From assembly GCA_900544295.1 (NCBI GenBank), contig UQUO01000005.1, positions 91,407 through 155,406 on the forward strand: 64,000 nucleotides of DNA. The letters are read 5' to 3'. This DNA is from an uncultured Eubacteriales bacterium (GTDB taxonomy: Bacteria > Bacillota > Clostridia > Oscillospirales > Oscillospiraceae). Of this stretch, positions 55,269 through 62,154 are shown in pieces (position 1 is the first letter of the stretch; each line of letters opens with the position of its first letter). The notes under the pieces are model-generated. The model did no database searches. It worked only from the letters and a program-made list of their open reading frames with translations, and was not told where the DNA came from. The position numbers and the translations under genes are program-made.

Positions 55269-55617
55269 TCGCATCCTCCTTTCTCACAGCGCCCCGCCCG
55301 GTAAACGGGGCGTAAATGTTTTCTGTCTGATAGTGCCGAGCCCCGGGCCGCAGGAATTTGGCCCGGATGATGTTATGAACCACTTTTTCAAAGGGGAGCC
55401 CGTCTTTTTCATACATCGCCAGCAGGAACGCCGGGAGCATGACCGCCAGCATAAGGAACATGGCCCCGGTATTCCCCAAGGGCTCCCGCGCCAGCAGATA
55501 GGACGGGATGCCGATGGCCGCCGCCCCGCCAAAGCAGATGAGCTGGCGCTTTGTCAAATTGAACGCCATCTTCGTTTTGATTTTGGATAAGTCGTTCGGT
55601 ACATTCACATAGGGCAT
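55228..55617 (-). CDS. PrgI-family type IV secretion protein
   Basis: A 129-residue protein with two transmembrane helices (LICFGGAAAIGIPSYLL; GAMFLMLAVMLPAFLLAMY) and the family features YVNVPNDLSKIKTK and NIIRAKFLRPG. PrgI is the VirB3-like inner-membrane component next to VirB4, and its gene overlaps the VirB4 start by about 40 nt. ATG 55617 behind GGAGG. Confidence 0.9.
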   Translation of the reverse strand: MPYVNVPNDLSKIKTKMAFNLTKRQLICFGGAAAIGIPSYLLAREPLGNTGAMFLMLAVMLPAFLLAMYEKDGLPFEKVVHNIIRAKFLRPGARHYQTENIYAPFTGRGAVRKEDAIAKGKKQKQSRKG

Positions 55618-56198
55618 GGATCAACCTCCTTTCTCACCCCGGGGACTTCGGGACAATTTGTCCCAAAGTCCGGGACGGTGCTTTCCACCTCGTTTCCCCA
55701 TACATCCCAGCCGGGCGGCGTCTGTCTTGCGAACAGCTCCACCCGGGGCAGATCGCCCATGAGGGCAACAATCTTTTCCCGGGCCTCGTCCGGCTTTTTG
55801 CTGTGGGCTTCAATGGGGGAAATGATAAACTGGTGGATATTGGCCGCCTGCCGCTTCGGATGCCCTTTTGTTGCCAGCAGGCAGACCTCCGCATTTCCCC
55901 TCGTCCAAAAGCCCAGGCCGTAAAACCAGCTATCAGCCTTCCGGTTTTTCTTCAGCCAGACGAAAGCCACGGACTTATACTGAAAGCCCCACGCCTTAAT
56001 CAGCCGCAGGGCCTCGGGGAGCTGGGGGAAAGTCGCCCACAAAAAAAGCGCGCTGTCCGGGGCCGCCAGATCTGCCACCGGGAGCGCACATAACTCGTCA
56101 ATCCCCATTGTGGGATAATGGTGCTCCGCCGCCCCTTGCAGGCCCTTTTGGGCGTACCGCCACGGGGGATCGGCGTAAATGATAGAATATCGTCCGAT
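55605..56198 (-). CDS. MT-A70-family methyltransferase (apparent ATC start)
   Basis: A 197-residue adenine methyltransferase-like protein. The first ATG in frame (56108) would remove the catalytic DPPW motif. Starting at ATC 56198, 7 nt after AAAGGAG, gives MGRYSIIYADPPWRYAQKG. Later features are ALFLWATFPQLPEAL, SVAFVWLKKNRK and WGNEVEST. MT-A70 enzymes methylate N6 of adenine. The last 20 residues come from palindrome copy 8 (DFGTNCPEV). It overlaps the prgI gene. Confidence 0.8.
   Translation of the reverse strand: MGRYSIIYADPPWRYAQKGLQGAAEHHYPTMGIDELCALPVADLAAPDSALFLWATFPQLPEALRLIKAWGFQYKSVAFVWLKKNRKADSWFYGLGFWTRGNAEVCLLATKGHPKRQAANIHQFIISPIEAHSKKPDEAREKIVALMGDLPRVELFARQTPPGWDVWGNEVESTVPDFGTNCPEVPGVRKEVDPCPM
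55646..55668. repeat. ICE palindrome copy 8 (inside coding sequence)
   Basis: Core GGGACA-ATT-TGTCCC-AAAG within the 3' part of the MT-A70 gene, read as FGTNCPEV. Confidence 0.9.
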
Positions 56199-56200
56199 AG

Positions 56201-56995
56201 TTACACTCCTTTCTCCCCGGCCTCCACCGCCAAGCGTGCCACGCGGATGCGCTCACTGGCGGCGGCGTAAAAGGCCGGAGCCGTTTCAAAGCAGACGAAG
56301 CGGCGGCCAGCATTGAGGGCGGCAACGGCGGTTGTGCCGGAGCCCGCGCAGATGTCGGCCACCAGCTCGCCGGGCCGGGTGTAGGTCTTGATGAAATACT
56401 CGCACAGCTCCACGGGCTTTTGTGTGGGATGGATGCCGCCTGTCACCGTGGGGACAAACAGCACATTTCCCGGATAGCGCCGCCCATCGCTGGACTCGTA
56501 GCTCTGCCGCTCGAATTTTCCATAGTTCGGGCTGGTGCCGCTGCGGGCATGGACGCGGCTGTACGGCTTGCCGTAAGTAAACTGCGGATTGTAAAGCGGG
56601 GCTTTCTGATAGAACACCAAAATATTCTCCGACTTTTTCAGCGGGGCCCGGTTTGCATTGAGAAATCCCGTCCCGCGCTCCTTGTACCAGATCCACTCAT
56701 AGCGAAGCATGGAGAGGTTGGAGGCCCCCAGCACCTTGTCATAGGGACATTGAGCAAAGAACAGCACCGCACCCTCCGGCTTGACCGCCCATTTCACTGC
56801 CTCCCATAATTCCGGGAGCGGCAACGGCACATCCCAAAAGTTGCGGGTAGTGCCGTAGGGCGGATCGGTCAAGAGCATATCCACCGAATGACGGGGAAGG
56901 GAGCGCAGGCCCTCGATGCCGTCCATCAGAAACAGCCCCTCCGTGAGCCCCGGGGACTTCTGGACAATTTGTCCCAAAGCCGCCTTATCGGTCAT
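56201..56995 (-). CDS. DNA methyltransferase, N6/N4 type
   Basis: A 264-residue methyltransferase. ATG 56995 has GGAGG 6 nt upstream. The catalytic LTDPPYG motif comes before the S-adenosylmethionine site DICAGSGTTAVAAL, the order of the beta class. NYGKFERQSYESSDGRRYPG and HPTQKPVELCEYFI are typical. It has no restriction partner in view, so it may protect ICE DNA in new hosts. Codons 7-15 come from palindrome copy 9 (LGQIVQKSPG). Confidence 0.88.
   Translation of the reverse strand: MTDKAALGQIVQKSPGLTEGLFLMDGIEGLRSLPRHSVDMLLTDPPYGTTRNFWDVPLPLPELWEAVKWAVKPEGAVLFFAQCPYDKVLGASNLSMLRYEWIWYKERGTGFLNANRAPLKKSENILVFYQKAPLYNPQFTYGKPYSRVHARSGTSPNYGKFERQSYESSDGRRYPGNVLFVPTVTGGIHPTQKPVELCEYFIKTYTRPGELVADICAGSGTTAVAALNAGRRFVCFETAPAFYAAASERIRVARLAVEAGEKGV
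56957..56979. repeat. ICE palindrome copy 9 (inside coding sequence)
   Basis: Core TGGACA-ATT-TGTCCC-AAAG (first half-site with one change). It is read near the N-terminus of the methyltransferase. Confidence 0.85.
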
Positions 56996-57236
56996 CCCTT
57001 GCCTCCTTGCCCTTCGCCGGGACAGGCCGGGCGGCGTTTTCACGGGCGGCCTGCGCCCGCCCTTCCGCTAACTGCCGGGCAATCGTCTTTGCGTCATCCC
57101 TTCCGCCCAGCAATTCCCGCTTTTGCATAACGGCTTCTGTTTCCGCCATAAAGCGGGCAACATCCGCCTCGTTAAAGTCCTCCGGCGCTTTTCCGTACCA
57201 CAGGCGCGTCCCGTCGGGCCCATATCTTCTCGGCAT
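56985..57236 (-). CDS. Small ICE protein of unknown function
   Basis: An 83-residue protein (MPRRYGPDGTRLWYGKAPED; DVARFMAETEAVMQKRELL; TIARQLAEGRAQAARENAA). It is highly charged and helical, a type seen recurrently beside methyltransferases in these elements. It overlaps the methyltransferase start. ATG 57236 behind AAGGGGTG. Confidence 0.6.
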   Translation of the reverse strand: MPRRYGPDGTRLWYGKAPEDFNEADVARFMAETEAVMQKRELLGGRDDAKTIARQLAEGRAQAARENAARPVPAKGKEARDDR

Positions 57237-57251
57237 ATAACACCCCTTTCC

Positions 57252-58118
57252 TTAATGCGCTCCAAAGATGCTTTTTGAAATTGTCCCGGTTTTGAACAGC
57301 ATAAAGCAAAGCAAAACCGTATAGCCCACGGCTCCCCATATTGCGCCGATGGGATCTCCGCCTGTGGCGATCCCTTGAATGAGCACCGCATAGATGCCCA
57401 CGCACAGCAGGATCAAAAGCCCCTGGAAACCGATGGCGAACAGGGACTTTAGATAATTCTGCCCCATGCTCCCCATTTCACGGTTGGACAGGGTAGCCAC
57501 CGGGATGGGCGCTAAACTGGTCAGCATATAGATTTCCAGCATACGGCCATAAATCAGAACGAAAATCACGATATTCAGCGCGGTCATGGTAAAGCCAATA
57601 AAGATCGACTGGAGCCACAGGCCCAAAAGGGAACCCAGCCCCATTGTCTCCAGCGTGGCCTCCAAATCCGCCAGCATATCCGGCGAAATATCCGTGGAGC
57701 CCTGGATCACCCCCGCCGAGCTTGCAATCACGCTCTGCGACACATCAAAAATCGCGTTGACGATATTGAATGTGTTGGAGAGGATAAGGATGGCCGCCGC
57801 CGTTTTGAAAATCCACTTGAAAAACATCCAAGTGTCGATGTCGTGTAAGTTATTACGGTCTATGAGCATTTGAATGAGCTCATACACCGCCACATAGGTC
57901 AGGACTAACCCGGCAATCGGTAAAATTACCGTTTCGGAAATCTGGCGGATAAGGGAGAAAACCCCGGCGTTCCATGCCGCCGGGGTTGTTCCCACCTCTC
58001 CCGCAATCTCCCCGACTCGGGCGTTTACCGTATCAAACAGGCCGCTCAGATTGCCTAAAATGCCTTCAATGAGCAGGCTTTTGAGCCAGTCGGTCAGCCA
58101 GTCGGTGAGAAATCCCAT
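57252..58118 (-). CDS. VirB6/TrbL-like conjugal transfer membrane protein
   Basis: A 288-residue protein with about six transmembrane helices: ILPIAGLVLTYVAVYELIQML, IFKTAAAILILSNTFNIVNA, LLGLWLQSIFIGFTMTALNIVIFVLIYG. A long outer loop (NARVGEIAGEVGTT) is near the N-terminus. It matches the VirB6-like channel subunit next to Maff2 in Clostridial ICEs. ATG 58118, AGGTAG upstream. Confidence 0.8.
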   Translation of the reverse strand: MGFLTDWLTDWLKSLLIEGILGNLSGLFDTVNARVGEIAGEVGTTPAAWNAGVFSLIRQISETVILPIAGLVLTYVAVYELIQMLIDRNNLHDIDTWMFFKWIFKTAAAILILSNTFNIVNAIFDVSQSVIASSAGVIQGSTDISPDMLADLEATLETMGLGSLLGLWLQSIFIGFTMTALNIVIFVLIYGRMLEIYMLTSLAPIPVATLSNREMGSMGQNYLKSLFAIGFQGLLILLCVGIYAVLIQGIATGGDPIGAIWGAVGYTVLLCFMLFKTGTISKSIFGAH

Positions 58119-58129
58119 AAGCCGCTACC

Positions 58130-58342
58130 TTAAAACAGGCCGGACAGCAGAGGGATCAGCGTAGTGCCGAGCAGGATGATGCCGCCGCCCGCCATGAGCT
58201 GCTTCATGCCCTGGCTTTTGGAACCTGGATTGTCGGAACCATAACCTTCCAGGAGGTTGACAACGCCCCACACGCCCAAACCAGCGCCCAGCGCAACAAC
58301 GAGAGTCTGCAAAGTATCAATAGCGGAAGAAAAGAACTGCAT
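58130..58342 (-). CDS. Maff2-family membrane protein
   Basis: A 70-residue protein (LQTLVVALGAGLGVWGVVNLL; GYGSDNPGSKSQGMKQLMAGGG; IILLGTTLIPLLSGLF) with two helices and a Gly-rich loop. This is the Maff2 type, adjacent to VirD4 in Tn1549-like elements, probably a small pilin-like or channel subunit. ATG 58342 follows GGAGG. Confidence 0.9.
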   Translation of the reverse strand: MQFFSSAIDTLQTLVVALGAGLGVWGVVNLLEGYGSDNPGSKSQGMKQLMAGGGIILLGTTLIPLLSGLF

Positions 58343-58410
58343 AGAGCCTCCATTTCTCCGGGTGTTCCCCGGCCATGAAAAAAGCCGCCATCACTGGCGG
58401 CAGGTTACAG

Positions 58411-58433
58411 CTTCGGGACACTTTGTCCCAAAG
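58411..58433. repeat. ICE palindrome copy 10
   Basis: Core GGGACA-CTT-TGTCCC-AAAG between the VirD4 stop and the Maff2 start. Confidence 0.9.
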
Positions 58434-58438
58434 CCCAT

Positions 58439-60292
58439 TTATGCAAAGGCGTCTGGATCGTCGATGTCATCATAGTTGAGGATGTCCTCGTCCTCTTCCG
58501 TGAGCGCATCGTCCGGCACAGCCACCTCATACATCTCACACGCCTCGTTAAGCCCTGGCCGCCTGCGGCGGTTTATGAGCTTGTCGAGGTCAAAAGCGTT
58601 TTTCTGTTTGTCGGCTTCAGCCGTGTATTTATAATTCGGGTGCTTTTTCAGATCATACTTCGGGGAGTAGAACGGGGGCAGGCCCCGAAGCTGTAAAATG
58701 CACTTGTCCCCAGGCATGGTAGCCAGCTCGCTGGGTGTCATCAGCTCCCGGCCCAGCCGCTGGTTATTTTGACTGTAGCTTTCCGACTGCCCACGGGAGC
58801 GGCTGTCGGTCTGCATGGAGATGGTAGCTTTCCCCAGCCAGTTTTCGGATATTTCCTTGATGGTGCTGGCCTCGCGGCCTCCCAGGAATACCACGCTGTC
58901 CATATTTCCGAGAATTGTCTCCGCGTGTTTATCGTAAATGGCCTTGCACTGCGCCAACTGCTGATAAAAGAGCGTCAGCGATACCTCGCGGGAGCGGATC
59001 ACGGCGCAGATTTTTTCGAGCTGGGGCACCTGTCCCGTGTTGGCCGCCTCGTCCCACAGCACCCGTACATGGTGGGGCAGGCGGCCTCCGAAAACATTGT
59101 CGGCCCGTTCACACAGAAGATTGAACATCTGCGAAAAGGCAAGCGCCACAAGAAAGTTATAGGTCTGCGTGGTGTCCGAAATGATAAAGAACACCGCCGT
59201 TTTCCGATCCCCGATGCGGTCAAGCTCCATCTCGTCATAGGCCATAATCTCCCGAAGCTGGGGGATGTCAAAGGGCGCGAGGCGGGCCCCGCAGGAAATC
59301 AGGATCGACTTTGCGGTTTTGCCGCTACTTAATTTATATTTGCGGTACTGTTTGACCGCAAAGCAATCCGGCTTGCGCTTTTCCAGCCCTTTGAACATAT
59401 AGTCCACGGCGTTTAAGTAGTTTTCATCGTCCTCCTTTACTTCCATGCCGGAAATCATATCCACCAGCGTATTCATGTTCCGATCCTCGGCGGGGCCCTC
59501 GAAAATGATATAGGCAATCAAAGCGCAGTACAAAAGCGTTTCGGCCTTCGTCCAGAACGGATCGCCTTCCTTGCCCTCGCCTTTGGTATTGGAAATCAGC
59601 GCATCCACAAATTTAAGGATGTCGGCTTCATTCTTGATATAGGCCAGCGGATTGTAGTGCATGGATTTTGAAAAATCAATGGAATTGAACACCTTGATCC
59701 GATACCCGCGCCGCTGTAAGAAAGATCCCACCTGGGAGAGCACCCCGCCTTTCGGATCGACGCACACATAGCTGCATCCGCCGTTTTTATCCGCGCTGGC
59801 CTGCAAAATCTGCGGCGTGAGCCAGAAGCGGGTTTTGCCCGAGCCGGACGAGCCGATCACACAGGCGTTAAGGTTGCGGGCGTTGGCCGGGTTTTTCGGG
59901 CGGGTGTTCATAGTAAGAAACTCTGTCCCGGTCAAAATGATGTTGTTTTCAAACTTCGGATCGATAAAGGGCTTGATGTCTTTTTCGGTGCCCCAGCGGG
60001 CCGATCCGTATTCTTCATCCCGTCTAAATTTCTTTGCGTTCTTGCTTTTGAAGTAGATCAGCAGGCGGAAGCCTGCCGCACCCACAATGCCGATGAGCCA
60101 GTCAAAGGGAGCAAGCCCCGGCGCAAAGTCGGCAAAGGCCGGGCCGATAGTCTGCCCCAGCCCCATGAGCTTATGGGCGAAATCCGCGCCAGCAGCCAGA
60201 CGGTAAGCCGTCCCCAGCTTTAAGCAGGCCCACAGCACAAACAGATAGGGGATGTTGGGGAGTACATATTTTTTGATGTTATCTGTCCTCAC
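58439..60292 (-). CDS. VirD4-type conjugative coupling ATPase
   Basis: A 617-residue coupling protein. An N-terminal helix pair (about 12-85) precedes Walker A CVIGSSGSGKTRF near residue 150 and Walker B-type VRVLWDEAANTGQVP. EYGSARWGTEKDI and HYNPLAYIKNEADILKFVDA are family markers, with acidic low-complexity at the C-terminus. It delivers the relaxase-DNA complex to the channel. GTG 60292, 7 nt from AAAGGAGG, overlaps the PcfB gene by 14 nt. Confidence 0.93.
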   Translation of the reverse strand: MRTDNIKKYVLPNIPYLFVLWACLKLGTAYRLAAGADFAHKLMGLGQTIGPAFADFAPGLAPFDWLIGIVGAAGFRLLIYFKSKNAKKFRRDEEYGSARWGTEKDIKPFIDPKFENNIILTGTEFLTMNTRPKNPANARNLNACVIGSSGSGKTRFWLTPQILQASADKNGGCSYVCVDPKGGVLSQVGSFLQRRGYRIKVFNSIDFSKSMHYNPLAYIKNEADILKFVDALISNTKGEGKEGDPFWTKAETLLYCALIAYIIFEGPAEDRNMNTLVDMISGMEVKEDDENYLNAVDYMFKGLEKRKPDCFAVKQYRKYKLSSGKTAKSILISCGARLAPFDIPQLREIMAYDEMELDRIGDRKTAVFFIISDTTQTYNFLVALAFSQMFNLLCERADNVFGGRLPHHVRVLWDEAANTGQVPQLEKICAVIRSREVSLTLFYQQLAQCKAIYDKHAETILGNMDSVVFLGGREASTIKEISENWLGKATISMQTDSRSRGQSESYSQNNQRLGRELMTPSELATMPGDKCILQLRGLPPFYSPKYDLKKHPNYKYTAEADKQKNAFDLDKLINRRRRPGLNEACEMYEVAVPDDALTEEDEDILNYDDIDDPDAFA

Positions 60293-60758
60293 GAACCGCC
60301 TCCTTTACCCGTTCCCTCTTGCGGGGCTTTTCCTTTGCAAGCTGATCCGCCGCCTGTTTAAGCTGTTCCCGGATGGGGATGCGGCGGGATTTGGATTTAT
60401 TCAGCACCTTCCGCGAGTATTCAGAAAAGCAGGCGGTGATCGCATCCGCCTGCCCCGACTTGAAAAACAACAGGTATTTGTCTGGCCCGGTTTTATAAAA
60501 GGCATAGTCTACATTCCACTTCCGGGCCACCCGGTCAAAAGCCTTCGTATCCCCGGAAAGCTCAATACTGTTTGTAGCCGCGCCGTGTCCCATGAGCTTT
60601 TTCACGCTCTGCCTGCCGTGGGGCGTTTGGTGTTCCCGGTAAGCCTTGCGGATCTGCCGGCCCACAGCCCCCAGCACATAGGCAAGGCCCCGCGCCGTCA
60701 GCTTGCTGGCCCGGACGGAAATTGCTATGGTGCGCCGGGAAACATCTTCATCAATCAG
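60279..60758 (-). CDS. PcfB-family protein (CTG start)
   Basis: A 159-residue protein. CTG 60758 lies 8 nt after AAAGGAGG and gives MIDEDVSRRTIAISVRASKLTARG, the usual opening of PcfB/DUF3801 proteins; a GTG at 60677 would delete this region. AFYKTGPDKYLLFFKSGQADAITACFSEY is the conserved core. PcfB binds the coupling protein or relaxase-DNA complex. The next gene, VirD4, overlaps it. Confidence 0.82.
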   Translation of the reverse strand: MIDEDVSRRTIAISVRASKLTARGLAYVLGAVGRQIRKAYREHQTPHGRQSVKKLMGHGAATNSIELSGDTKAFDRVARKWNVDYAFYKTGPDKYLLFFKSGQADAITACFSEYSRKVLNKSKSRRIPIREQLKQAADQLAKEKPRKRERVKEAVREDR

Positions 60759-60784
60759 TTATACCGCCTCCTTTCCGGCGGCCA

Positions 60785-60807
60785 CCTCGGGACAAAGTGT
60801 CTCGAAG
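60785..60807. repeat. ICE palindrome copy 11
   Basis: Core GGGACA-AAG-TGTCTC-GAAG between the ArdA stop and the PcfB ribosome binding site. Confidence 0.9.
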
Positions 60808-60813
60808 TGCCGT

Positions 60814-61518
60814 CTATCGTTCCTCACGCTCCTTATTAGAAAGTTTCCGATAGCCTTCCAAAGAAGAACCGTCAATAATCTCCTTGTAGGCCGCCATCTG
60901 TTCCCGGATAGAAAGTTTCGGATAGGAGAAAACTCTGTGCTTGGCGGGGATGTCCTTTGTATCGTGGTAAAACTCCTTGAAGTCCCCGCTGGTCTGGACA
61001 ATATAGCCGCCGGGGGCAAAATGGCCGCCCTCGTTGATGGAAACATCCCGCCCGGATGCTTCATAATCAAAGTAGTCTTTCAGCTCTTCCGGGATCGGCA
61101 AGTCCTCCGCAAAATAGCGGCCCAAATCCTCCTCATTTTCAATGTCGGGATAAAACTCGTAGCAGTCCAGATTTTGCGTGAGGTTGATGAGGTCAGCCAC
61201 GCTGGAAGTGTGCCCGCCGCTGTCGATCACAGCCTCGAATTTCTCCAAATCGCTCTGATCCAGTTCGGAAAGCAGGCAGGCCAGATGATTGAGCTCGTCA
61301 AGGTTTTCGTATTCCGTCAGATAGTCATAGAGCCCCAGCACATCGCCGTCAAAGCTGGTAATGAAAAACTCCTCATACCGCACGCCATCCACGCCGATGC
61401 GCTTTAGGAGCGCCTGCACCTCCTCCGTGGTAGTGGGGAATTTCAGCGTTTCTCCTGCCAGCTCGCCCTCGTTATATTTCCCCAGGTTCGTGATGTAGGC
61501 TTCGAAAAGGGCCGCCAT
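60814..61518 (-). CDS. ardA: ArdA-type anti-restriction protein
   Basis: A 234-residue acidic DNA-mimic protein. It shows FEAYITNLGKYNEGELAGETL at the N-terminus, EEFFITSFDGDVLGLYDYL, LNHLACLLSELDQSDLEKFEAV and the C-terminal VFSYPKLSIREQMAAY. ArdA inhibits type I restriction enzymes after transfer. The high Asp/Glu content agrees. ATG 61518 overlaps the stop of the gene upstream by one base. Confidence 0.92.
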   Translation of the reverse strand: MAALFEAYITNLGKYNEGELAGETLKFPTTTEEVQALLKRIGVDGVRYEEFFITSFDGDVLGLYDYLTEYENLDELNHLACLLSELDQSDLEKFEAVIDSGGHTSSVADLINLTQNLDCYEFYPDIENEEDLGRYFAEDLPIPEELKDYFDYEASGRDVSINEGGHFAPGGYIVQTSGDFKEFYHDTKDIPAKHRVFSYPKLSIREQMAAYKEIIDGSSLEGYRKLSNKEREER

Positions 61519-61859
61519 CAGCGGCGGCCCTGTCCCTTGACGGTAAGGATGCCCTCAAGGGTGGTAGCAGTAATCCCCAGCCGCTGGGCAACGGCGATGT
61601 CGTTTTTCATGGCCTCGGTCATGGTATGGCCGCAGACCACCAGTACATGGGAGCGGCGGAGCAGGTCGCGGCTCATGTCAATGCCGCTTTTGTGCTCCTC
61701 CGGCACTGCGTCATTGAGGAACAAGGGCAGATACAGGGTAGGACAGATGGGCGAAAACCCCGCCTCGTACACCGCCCGACAGTAGCGGGCCGCCTGTTCT
61801 GCGTTTTCACTGTCACCGCCAAGCCATCCGGCGGTAATATAAGCAAGTGGCCGTTTCAT
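61518..61859 (-). CDS. DUF4406-type nucleoside-hydrolase-like protein
   Basis: A 113-residue protein. ATG 61859 has GGAGG 8 nt upstream (a TTG at 61865 is too close). AYITAGWLGGDSENAEQAARYCRAVYEAGFSPICPTL and HVLVVCGHTMTEAMKNDIAVAQRLGI fit the nucleoside 2-deoxyribosyltransferase-like fold of DUF4406 and related families. The enzymatic role is uncertain. It shares a base with the ardA start, so the two are coupled. Confidence 0.7.
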   Translation of the reverse strand: MKRPLAYITAGWLGGDSENAEQAARYCRAVYEAGFSPICPTLYLPLFLNDAVPEEHKSGIDMSRDLLRRSHVLVVCGHTMTEAMKNDIAVAQRLGITATTLEGILTVKGQGRR

Positions 61860-62154
61860 TGTCAAAACCTCCGTTCTTTGAAGAAAGATACTTCAGCCCA
61901 ATCCCCCCGCCCTTTCCCAGTCATGGGAAAGGGGGCGGCTCTGGAGGATATATACCCCCGCCGCGCCGCTGGAAATAGCACAGCCGGGGCAGACCGTAAA
62001 GGGCAGGCCGCCGCAAGCGGCGGTGCGTTGCACCCTTGACGGCCCACTCCCGGCTGTGCAGGAAGATAGGCGGCGACGGGGGATATATCACCACAGAGCC
62101 CTCTGCAGGAGGGGCGGGGCCCCTCGGGACAATTTGTCTCGAAGTGTGGTCGGG
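61860..62154. other. 295-nt hairpin-rich gap
   Basis: There is no convincing gene. A strong stem CCGCCCTTTCCCA with its near-complement (61907-61938), CCGCCGCAAGCGGCGG (62009-62024) and palindrome copy 12 fill it. It may carry a processing or leader signal for DUF4406-ardA. Confidence 0.45.
62122..62144. repeat. ICE palindrome copy 12
   Basis: Core GGGACA-ATT-TGTCTC-GAAG, 11 nt past the ParB stop. Confidence 0.9.
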
